Shown: positions 52,381 to 63,594, counted from the stretch's first letter. The stretch is 64,000 bases of DNA from Hippopus hippopus (GCA_946811185.2 OX328109.1:39168129-39232128); one strand, 5' to 3'. A program made the numbers and translations. Notes: generated by a model from the sequence alone, not told the origin.

Positions 52381-52979
52381 ATTTATCCTGTCACTCACTG
52401 TATCGGAACAAAACAAAACAAACGAAAAAAAAACATTGATAAAGACCGTACCTTTAATGAATTTCCGGAGCCGAGCCTGATCGACTTTCCGAATCCAAGA
52501 CACCAACTGTCTATTTTATTTATCCTTTTTCTCAATTATAATCCAAAATCCGACTAAATTGAACATTTCGCTCGAAATAAGGCATATATTGACATCTTTC
52601 TCACTAGATCTACGAGAAACTTTTAAAAAGGAAGAACCGTGTTTACAACACCCTCTGGATATGCAGCTGCAATAATGACGTCATCAGTGATACTGGCTAC
52701 GTCATAATTATTAAACGTGACGTATATCCACAGAAAAATAATGTGGCGAAGAAGACAATGTGTTTTAACATAACAGACTATTAATTAAACGAGCAAAAGT
52801 ATTCGCTAGCGATTGATTAATTCATTACGGCAGGAAGACGCTTGGTTGAAAATAGTCCCAGTTAGCAGGTGCGCACTTAGCGGTCACGTGACCAACTGAC
52901 GGATAGCAAAAAAAATATACGGCACCCTGTTATCGGGTCGAAATTGTAGAAGGTGACAGGATAAAATGTGATGTGTATG

Positions 52980-54010
52980 CTGATAAAAAATAACGTCAAA
53001 AGGCAAGGTGCTGTTTACAAACAGAAATACCACATGTACAAAGACAAAAAACCTATGGATTTTTTTTTTATTATTTGTCTTGCTGACTTAACCCTTAGAG
53101 TGCTGAACAAACCTATCGGACATCTTCATCCTAGAAATACGACCCATATAATTGTAAGTTCATGCCGTTAATTGCGCATGTCAAATTTTCCGAAGGTTCG
53201 ACCTGTCTGCTATGACGCATCACTATCCTGTACAGGATAAATATTAATACGCAGTGTGTAAACTAAAATTCGCCGCTCATATAGTCTAAATCTAGCCCGT
53301 TTTCGCTCCAGATTTCTTGAGAATTTAACTATTTCAACAGGAAAAAATAGATTTCTACAAATACTGTTGCTTTACTGCACATCTTTGAATACAGTTTCTA
53401 AATATAGACTTTAGGGAAACCAGGATTCGTGCAGGGTTTTTTACACAGAGTTATCAACAAGAATTGTCTGGGCTTATACCGAAGCTGTTATCCAAGCCCC
53501 TAGGGGCTGTTTTTATAAATGGCCGGTGCATAGCTATAGGTTACATGCATGCTAGCTGACCATAGCTGTACGAATCGGACCAGGTAGCGATTCATTGAGT
53601 AAACGTTTATTTTATTTTGAAATTCAAAGTAACGGTTGTCGTTTTGAAAAGTAGTCCGGTTCTGTACCCAGAATGCCAAAATATGATCGATATGTATTTG
53701 AAAAATGCCACCTAGCGGAAGATAATGAAGTTCATGGTTATTTTTGTCCGCAGTGTTTCAGCAAAGCGGACAGTGAAGATCAAAGATCAGGCTGCACGAT
53801 TTGTGCACTGGCTGCAAAGGCAACTATATCTGTGGAAGGCATTTTAAGGGTTAAAAAGAGGGTAGTTTGATGCTTATTGTTGAAAACGTCAATACCACTA
53901 GTCAAGTTTTTAACCTGAAACACTACAGAAATGAAGTTGACTCTCTCAGTCAGTACAACAGTCTACAGCATTACAACAATTTCCAAGCGGATTTTGTGGG
54001 AATATTTTAC
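52980..54010. other. Intergenic, no gene supported
   Basis: A 65-codon reading frame (from 53673) contains FCPQCFSKADSED, but it has no splice or homology support and runs into family D-like sequence. Nothing else stands out. Confidence 0.45.
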
Positions 54011-54016
54011 TTAGTA

Positions 54017-54084
54017 GCGGACTGTGTGGATCCAAGATCAGACTGCACGTTCTGTGCAGTCTGATCTTGATCAACACTGGCCGC
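54017..54084. repeat. GATC palindrome repeat (family D)
   Basis: The core AGATCAGACTGCACGTTCTG is followed by its complement. Partial further units continue to ~54110. Confidence 0.85.
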
Positions 54085-54690
54085 AGAAGGCAGTCAGATC
54101 TTGATCAATATTTTCTACACAAACAACTGAAGTTCCGCAGACTCCTCTACAAGTATGTACATGTACCAATCGTGCAAATGTGAAAAAGAAAATCCATACG
54201 TTGGCAATTTGAAATTACACGATTACTCTGACCAAGAAATCGAACCGTCCAAGATAAGACTATCTTCTATGCAATCCGATCATGATCGACTTAATCCTTG
54301 AAGCTAAACAGAACTGTCTCCCGACAGCCTAGAGGTTAAAGAACAGCGAGGAATGCATACTAATAATTTATAGGTGCTTTGTAGTTTATGAGAAAGAGAG
54401 TTTAGCATCCAAACAGACTTTTATAACTGTCTTATACGAATTGTTTGCATTTCGCTTAATTCACTGTGAATAAACAACTTTTTTGTCTGTGTAAACCGTT
54501 TTGCAACAGGCATCTGAAAATAGAACCTGTTGTGTATTATATGCCGTTTTCATCCATATTTAAGTTCTCTTACTAATCGCAAATGGATGTATTTACGCAA
54601 CCCTATTGGTTCCGTAAAGCTTAGGCACACGACAAAATGTCAGATTTATCCAAACTGAAAGCTATTAGTGAATGACAAACCAAATGCGTT

Positions 54691-54921
54691 TTAATTCTTT
54701 ACCATACAACCCCGAGCTTTAACGATCCTGCATAAGAAGGCTATTGAAAACATAGTGGGAAAAGGAGAAAATGCTGGTAACCAGCATTTTCTTCTTTCCC
54801 ACAATGTTTTCTACCCTACCGTAGACAGAAATCATCATCATTTCAGCTACATTTAATTTGTCATCTGGTGATGCTTTCAATTTGATCCAGTCTAGAATTT
54901 GGTCGTTTGGTAAAGAGTTAA
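54691..54921 (+). mobile_element. TTAA MITE (family P)
   Basis: TTAA at both ends; hairpin intact. A terminal fragment in the opposite direction precedes it (54625-54690). Confidence 0.85.
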
Positions 54922-54970
54922 ATGATGGGATTTGTCTAGACAATGAGAGACATACTCGAGACAAAGTTTA

Positions 54971-55253
54971 GGCCCGGCCGGGTAGCTCAGTGGTTAGCGT
55001 ATCTGCCTCGTGACCTCGTGGTTGCGGGTTCGATGTCCAGTCGAGGCAAACTTTTTTTTCCCCGGCGATTTTTGCCTCTCACCTCTGATGTATGAGGAAA
55101 GCAGTCAGTGGTTTGGAAAGAAAGTTGTGTCAGTACTGGTTTGAGGAAGCAAGGAAACCAGGAAACACATGCGTAGGTGCACTGACCGCCGTAATAATTA
55201 TGACTTAAGCTGTTAAAATGGCTCTAAACTACAAAACAACCAAACAAACAAGA
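54971..55253 (+). mobile_element. tRNA-derived SINE
   Basis: A box GTAGCTCAGTGGTTAGCG, B box GGGTTCGATGTCC, body GAAAGCAGTCAGTGGTTTGG and TAGGTGCACTGACCGCCGT, tail CAAACAAACAAG. It differs from the 22631 family in head and tail but shares the body. Confidence 0.88.
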
Positions 55254-55583
55254 AAATAGTGATTTGAGAGGACCTGGGTCGAAACTTTTTGATATTGGTA
55301 AATATTTTGCGTGGTAAAGGGTCATTCTACCTCATGATTAAACCCATGTTTAGATAAAATGGACCCATTTTATGCGATGACTTGCTTGGTAAAATATATA
55401 ACGAAGATCGTGTCACATGTACATATATACACATAAAAATTAAAAGCCACAGCACAAAACGGAAATTATTAACTTCGGACTTAGGCCTAATATGTAAGTA
55501 AATGTACATTTCGGAATGTAGTTTCTCGTTTATAAAATCTATTTAACTTCTATTTGAACATTTCTCTACATAAATACAATTTT

Positions 55584-55845
55584 GGCCATGTTATGGAAAG
55601 AGCGGTTTCATTGCATCTGCAAAAAGTATCGACCCATGTCAGCCTGCGCAATCCGCGCAGGCTGACCTGGGTAGAAACTTTTTGCTTTTGGTGAATTTTC
55701 TGCATGTTCAAGGACCATTCTCTATCAGGATTCAGCCGGTTGTTAGCCAAACTGGATTTTATGGATCCACAATCATGTGATGACTTGCTTGGTATAATGG
55801 ATCACGGAGATGCATTTAGTCCCGTTTTGGCAGAGCATGACTCAT
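55584..55845. mobile_element. GAGCC MITE (family G)
   Basis: The core GTCAGCCTGCGCAATCCGCG is followed by its complement. Right end GCAGAGCATGACTCAT. Confidence 0.82.
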
Positions 55846-56084
55846 TTGGTTATACCCTACCTTGTGATTCACTGTCGTCGCTATACTATACCTTCCCTCG
55901 ACTTTAAGCATGTAAACATCTAAACGTGCCAATCTTCCACGGAAAGCATAGATTGAAGAAGATCTCACACGAAGTTTGATGCACGTTTTATTATTTCTAC
56001 CGTACATTTATTTCCTACAACAAACATGCATGGCATGTGTCTGTCCGACATATTTATAGAACATTTAGTCACGTTCGACATAAA

Positions 56085-56280
56085 CAGGCTCATTAGCGCC
56101 TCGGCGGAACATCCGATCCTAAGTGTAATCCCTAGTGGGTTTACAAGTGGTAAAACTTGGAATTGTAACCTGGAAGTCGTGGTTCAAACCGATTTGACGA
56201 CGTTGGTCACACGACAGTGTCCTTGAGCAAGATACTGTAGAGTCCCAACATGGCATTTGTAAAATTCAGGACATCTTCAG
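56085..56280 (+). mobile_element. SINE-like fragment
   Basis: B-box-like GTGGTTCAAACCGA, then CGACAGTGTCCTTGAGCAAG as in other SINE bodies here. Confidence 0.5.
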
Positions 56281-56524
56281 CACTCCAAATTATCCATTGG
56301 TGTTAGGGTTTTATTTATTTGATTTGATTTTCTGCTTATCGTCGCCACCGGTTGCCTATATGGGCGACGCTCCCATGAAACAGTTATGGCCTGGGGGTTA
56401 GTGGAAGATACAGGACGAAACCTGTTATAGGGTACACTTGGTTCTTACACGTGCACTCTGTAAAGGAATGCCACACGGAACCTCGGTTTAACATCTCATC
56501 CGAAAGGAATTAACAGCTCCGCGA

Positions 56525-56762
56525 ATTTCTTTTTCCGAGCATTGATGATAGTTATTGTGACATGATTCATTCGTCTCTCACCGCTGATCCTTGTTTTGAC
56601 GATGGTTTTGTGTGAAAGCAGCCAGTGGCTTGGGAAGAATGTTGTGCGAAGTCCAAGTAAAACAGCTCTATGAAGGCATGGATGGGTGGATTGGCCACCG
56701 CGATATGACTAAGATAATGTTGAAAACGGCGTAAAACACCATACAGTCAATCAGTCAAACTC
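56525..56762 (+). mobile_element. SINE, 5' truncated
   Basis: Body and tail of the 22631 family: CCGAGCATTGATGATAGTTA, AAAGCAGCCAGTGGCTTGGG and TTGAAAACGGCGTAAAACAC, ending CAATCAGTCAAA. Confidence 0.82.
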
Positions 56763-56849
56763 AATCGATAGACTTGTATATTTTGCTGGTTTTATATTCA
56801 TTCCATATGTGTCAAAATCGTCAGAGTAGAAGAAAAGATTATTGCTGTA

Positions 56850-57056
56850 TTAATCCTTTACCAAACAATCCTGTAGGAAGTGTGAACCTAGAAAACATTA
56901 TGGAAAAAGGAGAAAATACTTGTAACCACCACTTTCTCCTTTTCCAACAATGTTTTCTACCCTGTGATAGAAAAGTTTCATGTTTTGATTTTCAGTTCGT
57001 TATGTGCAAAAGCTTTCAATTTAGACTAGGGTAAAGTTCTGTCGTCTGGTAAAGAG
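56850..57056 (+). mobile_element. TTAA MITE (family P)
   Basis: Left TTAA present, right end GGTAAAGAGTACA. The hairpin is partial. Confidence 0.7.
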
Positions 57057-57105
57057 TACACCCTTAGCCTGCTAAATAAGGTAAAAAAAACTTGCAAGTC
57101 GATAT

Positions 57106-57366
57106 GGCTTGCAACACGCGAAAAGGGGCGTTCGGACATTTGCGTAAAGTGTCGTTTCGGATCAGCCTGCGCAGTCCGCGCAGGCTAATCCGAGACGGCA
57201 CTTTACGACTACATTAGATTTTGTTCTTCAGTAGACTTGCGCAAAACAGAAAATAACATAAAAACGGAAAGTGTCGTTTCGGATTAGCCTGCGCGGACTG
57301 CGCAGGCTGATCCGATACGACACTTTACGCAAATGTCCGAATGCCCCTTTTCGCGTGTTGCAAGCC
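57106..57366. mobile_element. GC-rich 261-bp MITE (family C), complete
   Basis: Same length as the copy at 50786 and highly similar; the ends are GGCTTGCAACACGCG and CGCGTGTTGCAAGCC. Confidence 0.92.
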
Positions 57367-57433
57367 AATTATTACAAAGACCAAATATTGCTATTTCATA
57401 CTTTTTTTTTTTTGGAGAAAAATTTCTCCTTAT

Positions 57434-57500
57434 CGGGCAGTGTAGATCAAAGATCAGACTGCACGTTCTGTGCAGTCTGATCTTGATCTACACTGTCCGC
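57434..57500. repeat. GATC palindrome repeat (family D), near perfect
   Basis: GGGCAGTGTAGATCAAAGAT against CTTGATCTACACTGTCC around GACTGCACGTTCTGTGCAGTC. Confidence 0.9.
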
Positions 57501-57948
57501 AAAAGGTCGGTGAGTCGGGCTTAGCAACCTCAGGGTTAATATTACAAGTACGGTCTGAATGGGCCTATCAGCGATAATTAGTGGGTCATTGACCCATGCA
57601 TAAAGTGCTTGAAGGAAAATTAGCTCAATATGGGGAATATATCGGCCTTGATAAGACTGCATTTTTTTTTTTTTTTTTGCTGTCTGATCTTGATCTAATT
57701 AAGCTGCAACAGCAGCTGAAATTATGAAAAGTACTGCTAGAGTTATTGCAACAATTTACTCAAGTGGAAATAAAAGGGCCTATAAGTGATCAATTAACGG
57801 GTTACTGACCAATATATCCTACATGTATAAAGATGTAGAATACTTAAAACGAATAAGGGTCTATTTGAACATAGTTCAGGTCAAGATCAGATTGCCAGTA
57901 CATGTAAAATATAATCTTATCTGTACGACACTGTCAGAATTTGTCGGT

Positions 57949-58140
57949 TGAGGCAAACTTTCTTTCCTGTGATTTTTTGCCTCTCACCTCTGACGCATGT
58001 AAGAAAAGTATTCAATGGCTTGGAAAGAAAGTTGTGTCGGAACTGGTGTGAGGGAACCAGGAAACGCACGGATAGGTGCACTGACAGCCGTAATTAGCTG
58101 TAAAAACTGCGTCAAAGTCTGATAAAAACAAACAAAAAGA
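57949..58140 (+). mobile_element. SINE, 5' truncated
   Basis: Matches the body of the SINE at 54971: TGCCTCTCACCTCTGACGCA, GGCTTGGAAAGAAAGTTGTG, TAGGTGCACTGACAGCCGTA. Confidence 0.8.
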
Positions 58141-58239
58141 ATTTGTTGAAATATTCTGAGCGACAGAAACGTTACTGTTGCAGTATTTTTGGTTTTCCTC
58201 CACATAGATAAATTGTCGGCTTCATAGCGGCCTATGGGT

Positions 58240-58388
58240 TAATTCAAAGTTTGTTTTTCCCTTTCTCACAATGTCTTCTACTCTTTCAAAGAAAGATCTC
58301 GTCATTTGAATTCACAAATGATTTGCCATTATCACACTACGGTCATGCTGTCAGTTTAAACGAGTCTAAATTTTGTCCTCTGGTAAAG
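58240..58388 (+). mobile_element. TTAA MITE (family P), right part
   Basis: CCCTTTCTCACAATGTCTTC to TCCTCTGGTAAAGGG; the left arm is missing. Confidence 0.6.
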
Positions 58389-58615
58389 GGCTGATTAAAA
58401 TTCAAGGTATTATTACAGTGAGAACATCGTGGCAAAAGGAGAACTTGCTAGTCATAAATGTATTCCATTCACAAAAGAGAGGATTATTGATTAACTTCAC
58501 AACAAACAATGGGTTTGTTTTTGGTTTCAACCATTTTCTTTCTGAATTGAAAATTACAACTATACCAAAACCAGTCATCGTCTTTGGTCGACAGCTCGAC
58601 TTCTTAACCGGGGTC

Positions 58616-58822
58616 CTCTTTGGCTCAATAATAAAGTCTAGGACTTGCAACCTTGAAGCCCCGGGGTTGAGTCTTTCGTGGGTGTGTTCCTGGACAAGAC
58701 AATTCAAAGCCCTTGCATAGTGCTGGTGAAACCCAAGAAATACATGAATATAAGAGCTTTCGTTGTGATGTATGAGTGAAATAACGTTGAAAGCGGAGTA
58801 AATCATCAATCAATCAATCGAC
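58616..58822 (+). mobile_element. tRNA-derived SINE
   Basis: A-box-like TTTGGCTCAATAATAAAG, B-box-like GGGGTTGAGTC, body GCATAGTGCTGGTGAAACCC and tail CATCAATCAATCAATCG. Confidence 0.8.
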
Positions 58823-58867
58823 TTCTTATTTTTAAGCCGCTAATCGCAATTCAATGCACATTTGCGG

Positions 58868-58932
58868 ACATTATAGATTAAGATCAAACTGCACAGAATG
58901 TGTACACTGATCTTTTATGTATACCGTCCACT
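58868..58932. repeat. GATC palindrome repeat (family D), diverged
   Basis: AGATTAAGATCAAACTGCAC against GTGTACACTGATCTTTTATG. Confidence 0.6.
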
Positions 58933-59037
58933 TTGCTGAGATATTCTGACCCGAAAAGCAACACTGAAATTGTTCGTATGTAGGTGTCATTTCTAGACTA
59001 AAAATGTCTGTTTGGTTCATTTGGTAAAGTCTTAGAG

Positions 59038-59255
59038 TTAACTCTTTGACGAAAAATCCCGAGTTTTATCGACCCTAGAGAAGGAGGCTTTTGGAAACAT
59101 TGATGGAAAAGAAGAAAATGCTGGTAACCAGCATTTTCTACTTTTCCCACAATGTTTACTACCCTTTCACAGACAAATTCCTCATCTGAGCCAGTTTTGA
59201 TGTCTGCAAAGTCTTTCAGTTTGGACTATGCAAAAGCTTGTCGTCTGGTAAAGAC
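59038..59255 (+). mobile_element. TTAA MITE (family P)
   Basis: Left end TTAACTCTTTGACGAAAAAT; the right end is decayed. The hairpin is nearly intact. Confidence 0.78.
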
Positions 59256-59398
59256 TAGCCTGGGTCCAGGCGGTATAATAATTTATTGATAACTTCGTAT
59301 CACACTGTCCTAATCTCGGTCTGCTGTCGATCTTTGGCAGCTATCCGTTATTATTACCGCCTGGGGACATTCGAGGATCTCCCCGTGATTATGAATTG

Positions 59399-60067
59399 TA
59401 TGGTGGCATATTTCTGCCGCGAGATACGAGATGGCTATCGCGATAATTTAAGAGAACTATCGTGATAAAATAAAGTTTCCTGGAAATGTTATCTAGATAA
59501 CAAAAATTTTCACGATAAAAATATCACGATAATTCTTGCTGTTATCATGATTTTATTTTGCTTTCGTGCCCATTACTGACATTCATGGTATCTATAATAA
59601 GATGCGGTTTCGGAACATCTTCGTCTACAACCTTATGAATTTTTTTTTTCCCTGAATGGTTTTAAAGTTGTCCGTAGGAGGCATTTCGGGTCGTCTTTGT
59701 GATTTTACAGACTTCTGCTCATTTCGAGTCTTGTCAAAATTCCAGTTGAGCTACAATTCTTCATAATTCGAATTTTTACCCACTGCAATCTTGTGAAGTC
59801 AAAAACTACCGAGTTCATCCAAAGGATAGATATTATATTTATAGATATCGAGAAACGGATAGAACTATCACAATAATTTCATCTTGGATGTTAGCTTCGT
59901 GCACGACTGAGAAATTTTGCGTTAAGATATTAGGTTTATCGTGATATTTTTTCAGGAAACTTTTCACTATCTCGATAAAATTTCTAGGAAACTTTGATTT
60001 ATCGCGATAGTTTTCTAAAGTTATCATGATAGTTATCTCGTATCTGGTGGCAGAAAATACCACCATA
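59399..60067. mobile_element. ~670-bp element with ~80-bp terminal inverted repeats
   Basis: The ends TATGGTGGCATATTTCTGCC and GGCAGAAAATACCACCATA are inverted. Repeated TATCGCGATA/TATCGTGATA and GGAAACTTT blocks lie inside both arms. No ORF of note. Confidence 0.8.
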
Positions 60068-60265
60068 GAATTGTGCCGATAATCTAATTATAGATTTGTT
60101 TATCGCGTGACGTCACAATATTGATAACGATGAATTGGCGCATTTTTCGACTAATTCAAGTACAACGGGGACGAGCGATTTTCCCGAACCTGTTGTTTTA
60201 TCAAAAATCATCGCGACCTTCAACAAAACTAGTAAAAAACATCCTTTTGAAAAACATTCGAAAAC

Positions 60266-60340
60266 GATTGCAGCGACATCTACTTTACCCCACTGTGAGA
60301 TGGGCTAAACTAGATGTCGCTGCGATCTGTTTTCAAATGT
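60266..60340. repeat. Hairpin downstream of the GPCR stop
   Basis: CGATTGCAGCGACATCTA pairs with TAGATGTCGCTGCGATC across a ~28-nt loop, with more pairing outside. It lies 65-140 bp past the receptor stop codon and may be in its 3' UTR. Confidence 0.6.
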
Positions 60341-60405
60341 CCCCAAGTTATAAACATGACTTAAAATGGTCGACAAATATGGCTTCCGAGGTCGCTGGAA
60401 TTTGA

Positions 60406-61650
60406 TTAAGACTGCGTCGTAGATTCTGTTGTTTTAATGGTTGAAGAACTGCTGTTGGGATAATTTTTCCGACATTTTTTGTTTTCAATAATCTTTGCTG
60501 TCTGCACTGTAAATGTAGTCTTTGACTTTGATTTTGAGGTTCCGAGGCCATTGTCTTTGGTTGATATTATCGAAGATCCTAATCCCACAACTTTTTTCAA
60601 GTGGGCGCGGAATCGAGTGAGTTTTGACGATGCCACGTATAGAAAGAAATTGATCGTGAAATTAAACTGATAAAAGAAGAAAAAGAAAGCTCGAGCCCAC
60701 TTCATCTTGATTTTTGTGATCATAAACTCGCTGTAGGATGGATTTCCGGGCGGCACCATTCGGGCGACATGCCAAACTACTTCTGCTGTCTGAATGATAC
60801 CAGTTGGTAACACGAAAAGTACATAGGCGCTTGATACTAATACTAGAAGTCTTGTAATTTTCTCGTCAGTACGAGTGATCGCAGTTTGAACCAAGTGCTT
60901 CCGCTGATGCTGGTTTCTTATTATTTCTATCATAATGAATATATTCAACGTAACAATTACTACAGTCGGGACCCAGGTTTTTAACGCAATATGTGCGTAG
61001 ATGATTGGACCAGAAAGTTTACGTTTGGTTTTACAAGGTTTGTATCCGTACACCGAATCTCCTTCGAATCCGGCGTAAAATATTTTATGGAATGATAAAG
61101 ATGTAATTATAGAAGATACAATCGAAATAGCAATCAGCGTTCGTTTGGGCGACCACTTCCGGGACTTAATCGGAAACTTGACCATCAGAAAACGTTCTAC
61201 AGTGAAGGTCACAATAATCCACACCGATAAGGAATTGAATAACTCAATTGCCACAGCATGCACTATACACAGTCCGACATTGTTTTGAAAAAGCTCGTCA
61301 ACTGTCACATTGTTTCCTCTGAGGACTCCAACAAGAAAGTTAAGAATTAATGTACAATTATCGTAAACTGCCAAAAACGCCAAATACAAGTTAGCGTTCT
61401 TTTTTCTCATTCTTTTTCGAGTAAGAACGATCAACGACAGTGTGTTTAAGAACAGACCAGTTGCTATGACAATTGCAGTTCCGTACGACAACAGCCAACG
61501 AACTAGTACCACTAATGGCCGAATTTCCACCCAGCACATTCTGACGTCACACGGCCATCTCGCTGCTTCCTCCTCCGTTACGTTCTTTCCACTGAGGCTC
61601 TCTATGACGTCATACGAGTATGGACATGTTAGTTCTTCCATGTTTGTCAT
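60406..61650 (-). CDS. Rhodopsin-like (class A) 7TM receptor, orphan, single coding exon
   Basis: A G-protein-coupled receptor for the plasma membrane, probably for a peptide ligand; the ligand is not predictable. Numbering from MTNMEELTCP gives 414 aa. Seven hydrophobic segments lie at about 56-79, 87-110, 126-150, 171-190, 219-242, 266-290 and 321-340. TM1 has LNTLSL with the conserved Asn, and the TM3 Cys (128) is set to pair with Cys 206 in loop 2. The TM3 end reads ERF in place of DRY, TM6 has VLP, and TM7 ends NFFLY in place of NPxxY. There is a glycosylation site (NVT) in the N-terminus and a Ser/Thr-rich tail. An upstream in-frame ATG (61680) lies beyond a strong acceptor (TTGTCTCTTTCCAG ending at 61659), so the start was set after it and a 5' UTR intron is likely. 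Confidence 0.92.
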   Translation of the reverse strand: MTNMEELTCPYSYDVIESLSGKNVTEEEAARWPCDVRMCWVEIRPLVVLVRWLLSYGTAIVIATGLFLNTLSLIVLTRKRMRKKNANLYLAFLAVYDNCTLILNFLVGVLRGNNVTVDELFQNNVGLCIVHAVAIELFNSLSVWIIVTFTVERFLMVKFPIKSRKWSPKRTLIAISIVSSIITSLSFHKIFYAGFEGDSVYGYKPCKTKRKLSGPIIYAHIALKTWVPTVVIVTLNIFIMIEIIRNQHQRKHLVQTAITRTDEKITRLLVLVSSAYVLFVLPTGIIQTAEVVWHVARMVPPGNPSYSEFMITKIKMKWARAFFFFFYQFNFTINFFLYVASSKLTRFRAHLKKVVGLGSSIISTKDNGLGTSKSKSKTTFTVQTAKIIENKKCRKNYPNSSSSTIKTTESTTQS

Positions 61651-61659
61651 GATGAAAAC

Positions 61660-62006
61660 TGGAAAGAGACAAATGTACACTTTTACATCTATGCCTTACA
61701 TGAAGATGTAGTATATATAGCAATTATCTCATGGCAATATCTCACTTCTCCATGCATGTCCTTTGTTTGACGGTGCAGTACTAGACTTAGGATCTTTGTT
61801 GCCTCGCTTACGGACATTCCTTTGCAACCATTGTGCACAGCTAGTCACCAAAGGATTTATCATTCAACCAAACCTCCAGAGTATTAACCCTTATCCTGAT
61901 AAATAACTGAAACGAAACTTTTAAGCCGATAGTCAAAACCCAAATTTACTATTTCAAAGGTATATTTGGGGGAAAATATGTCCTAAACGGACAATGTAGA
62001 TAAAAG
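61660..62006. other. GPCR upstream region / 5' UTR intron, nothing else seen
   Basis: No exon or family repeat recognised apart from the family D half at its right edge. Confidence 0.45.
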
Positions 62007-62014
62007 ATCAGACT
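61988..62014. repeat. GATC palindrome (family D), left half, split by LINE
   Basis: CGGACAATGTAGATAAAAGA then ATCAGACT. The right half resumes at 63595. Confidence 0.85.
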
Positions 62015-63594
62015 TATTTTTAGGCCTTATTTTTAAATTAAAACGAACAGGAATAAAAGGTAAATTTTTGGCATGGTTCTCTGACTATCTCTGTAATAGA
62101 TGCCATAGAGCTGTATTGCCTGGCCGTCAGTCAAATACTAAACGCTTAAATGCCGGTGTCCCTCAGGGCTCGATACTTGGTCCACTTCTATTTCTTGTTT
62201 ACTTCAACGATATTGTCGAAAACATTGAATCAGGTATCAATCTCTTTGCTGATGACACTAGCTTGTCATTGGTTGTTAGAAATCCTGCTGACGCGGGTAC
62301 CACTCTTCAAGACTATGTCAATAAAATCAATTCTTGGGCAGAATCGTGGCTTGTTAAATTTAATCCAAAAAAATCGGAATCTCTTGTCATCTCACGCAAA
62401 AGTACAAAAGCTACTCACCCGGATCTACACGTCTAATATTCTTATTCCAAATGTACAAACACATAAACATTTAGGAATACACCTTTCTAGTGATGGTTTA
62501 TGGGATTACCATATTAATAGTATAGCACAAAAGGCTTGGAAAAGAATAAATGTTATGCGCCAACTAAAAAATCGTCTTGATAGAAAGTCTCTCCAAATGA
62601 TATACTTCTCATTTGATCGACCAATTCTAGAATATGGCAATGTGGTATGGAACAATATGCCCCAATATTTGAAAGATGATTTGGATAAAATACAAAATGA
62701 AGCTGTTAGGATAGTTACAGGTTGTAGTAAACTAGTCTCTTTGTCTGATCTACGAAAGGAGTGCGGTTGGGAATCACTTAGTGAGAGTAGGCGTAAGCAT
62801 AAACTTATACTTTTCTTTAAAATAGTGAAAGGCTTTGCACCAACATATTTAAGTTCTCTTGTTCCTCAACTAAATAGTAGCATCAGTAATTATAATCTTC
62901 GTAATTCTAATAATCTTTATAGCATTGCATGCAGGACAAACTTGTAAAAAAATTCATTTCTTCCATCTGTCGTTGATGAATGGAATTCAATTCCACAAAA
63001 TATTAGAAATTTAGAGTCTGTTTCTAGTTTTAAGAATTATTTGAACATTGGTAAACCAATCCCGAATAAGTTATTCTTTGTCGGTAAAAGACGGTTCCAA
63101 ATTATTCATGCCAGGTTAAGAAATGAATGTAGCTCTCTCAAGCACCATTTATTCATGCGAAATATAGTTGATTCCCCTCTCTGTGTCTGTGGTGCATTTG
63201 AAACAAATCAACATTATTTTTTTTAATGTCCTTTGTATCGAAATGAAAGAAACTTTTTACTTCGTTCTCTTTCACATTTTTCATGTGTGGTAGATCTAAA
63301 TACACTCCTCTTTGGAAGTGATGCTCTAACTTTTTGGGATAACAAGGAATTATTTCTTCAAGTTCATTTATACATAAAGGAAAGTTAAAGATTTGATTAG
63401 TAGTGCTGTAGACTGTAAACTGTTTAGGTACGTGTGGGTGTGTGTGTGTGGGTGTGTGTGGGTGGGTGTGTTTTATTGTATTTATGGACTTATTGTATGA
63501 GCCATTTGTACTTCGAAGAGGGACTTTATAAGCTTTCATTAGCTTTCGTCCCAATCCTTTTGTAATTAATGATTACAAATAAATATGTTTAAAT
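62015..63594 (+). pseudogene. 5'-truncated, broken non-LTR retrotransposon (LINE) reverse transcriptase
   Basis: A dead copy of a jockey/CR1/I-type LINE. It starts within the RT domain (FKLKRTGIKGKF, then WFSDYL). The RT has GVPQGSILGPLLF and the catalytic FADDTS box (usually YADD or FADD), then KTHKHLG-like QTHKHLGIHLS and the C-terminal CVCG...ETNQHYFF motif with Cys/His residues. Lesions are one frameshift near 62400-62436 and in-frame stops at 62945-62947 and 63224-63226. The 3' end has a GT-rich stretch (63430-63470) and ends ACAAATAAATATGTTTAA with no long poly-A. The 8-bp target repeat ATCAGACT flanks it. Confidence 0.92.

Noticed and set aside
53673..53870. 65-codon frame with FCPQC and CTICAL
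   Set aside because: The Cys pattern is suggestive of zinc binding, but its second half comes from a family D palindrome (AGATCAGGCTGCACG), so it is repeat-derived.
58402..58809. 135-codon minus-strand frame
   Set aside because: It runs through a SINE and has no coding character of its own.
60121..60405. 94-codon plus-strand frame beside the GPCR
   Set aside because: Basic, low-complexity translation running through the hairpin at 60266; no splice or homology support.
63153..63554. 133-codon minus-strand frame
   Set aside because: Antisense to the LINE 3' end; the His/Thr/Pro run comes from the GT-rich tail.
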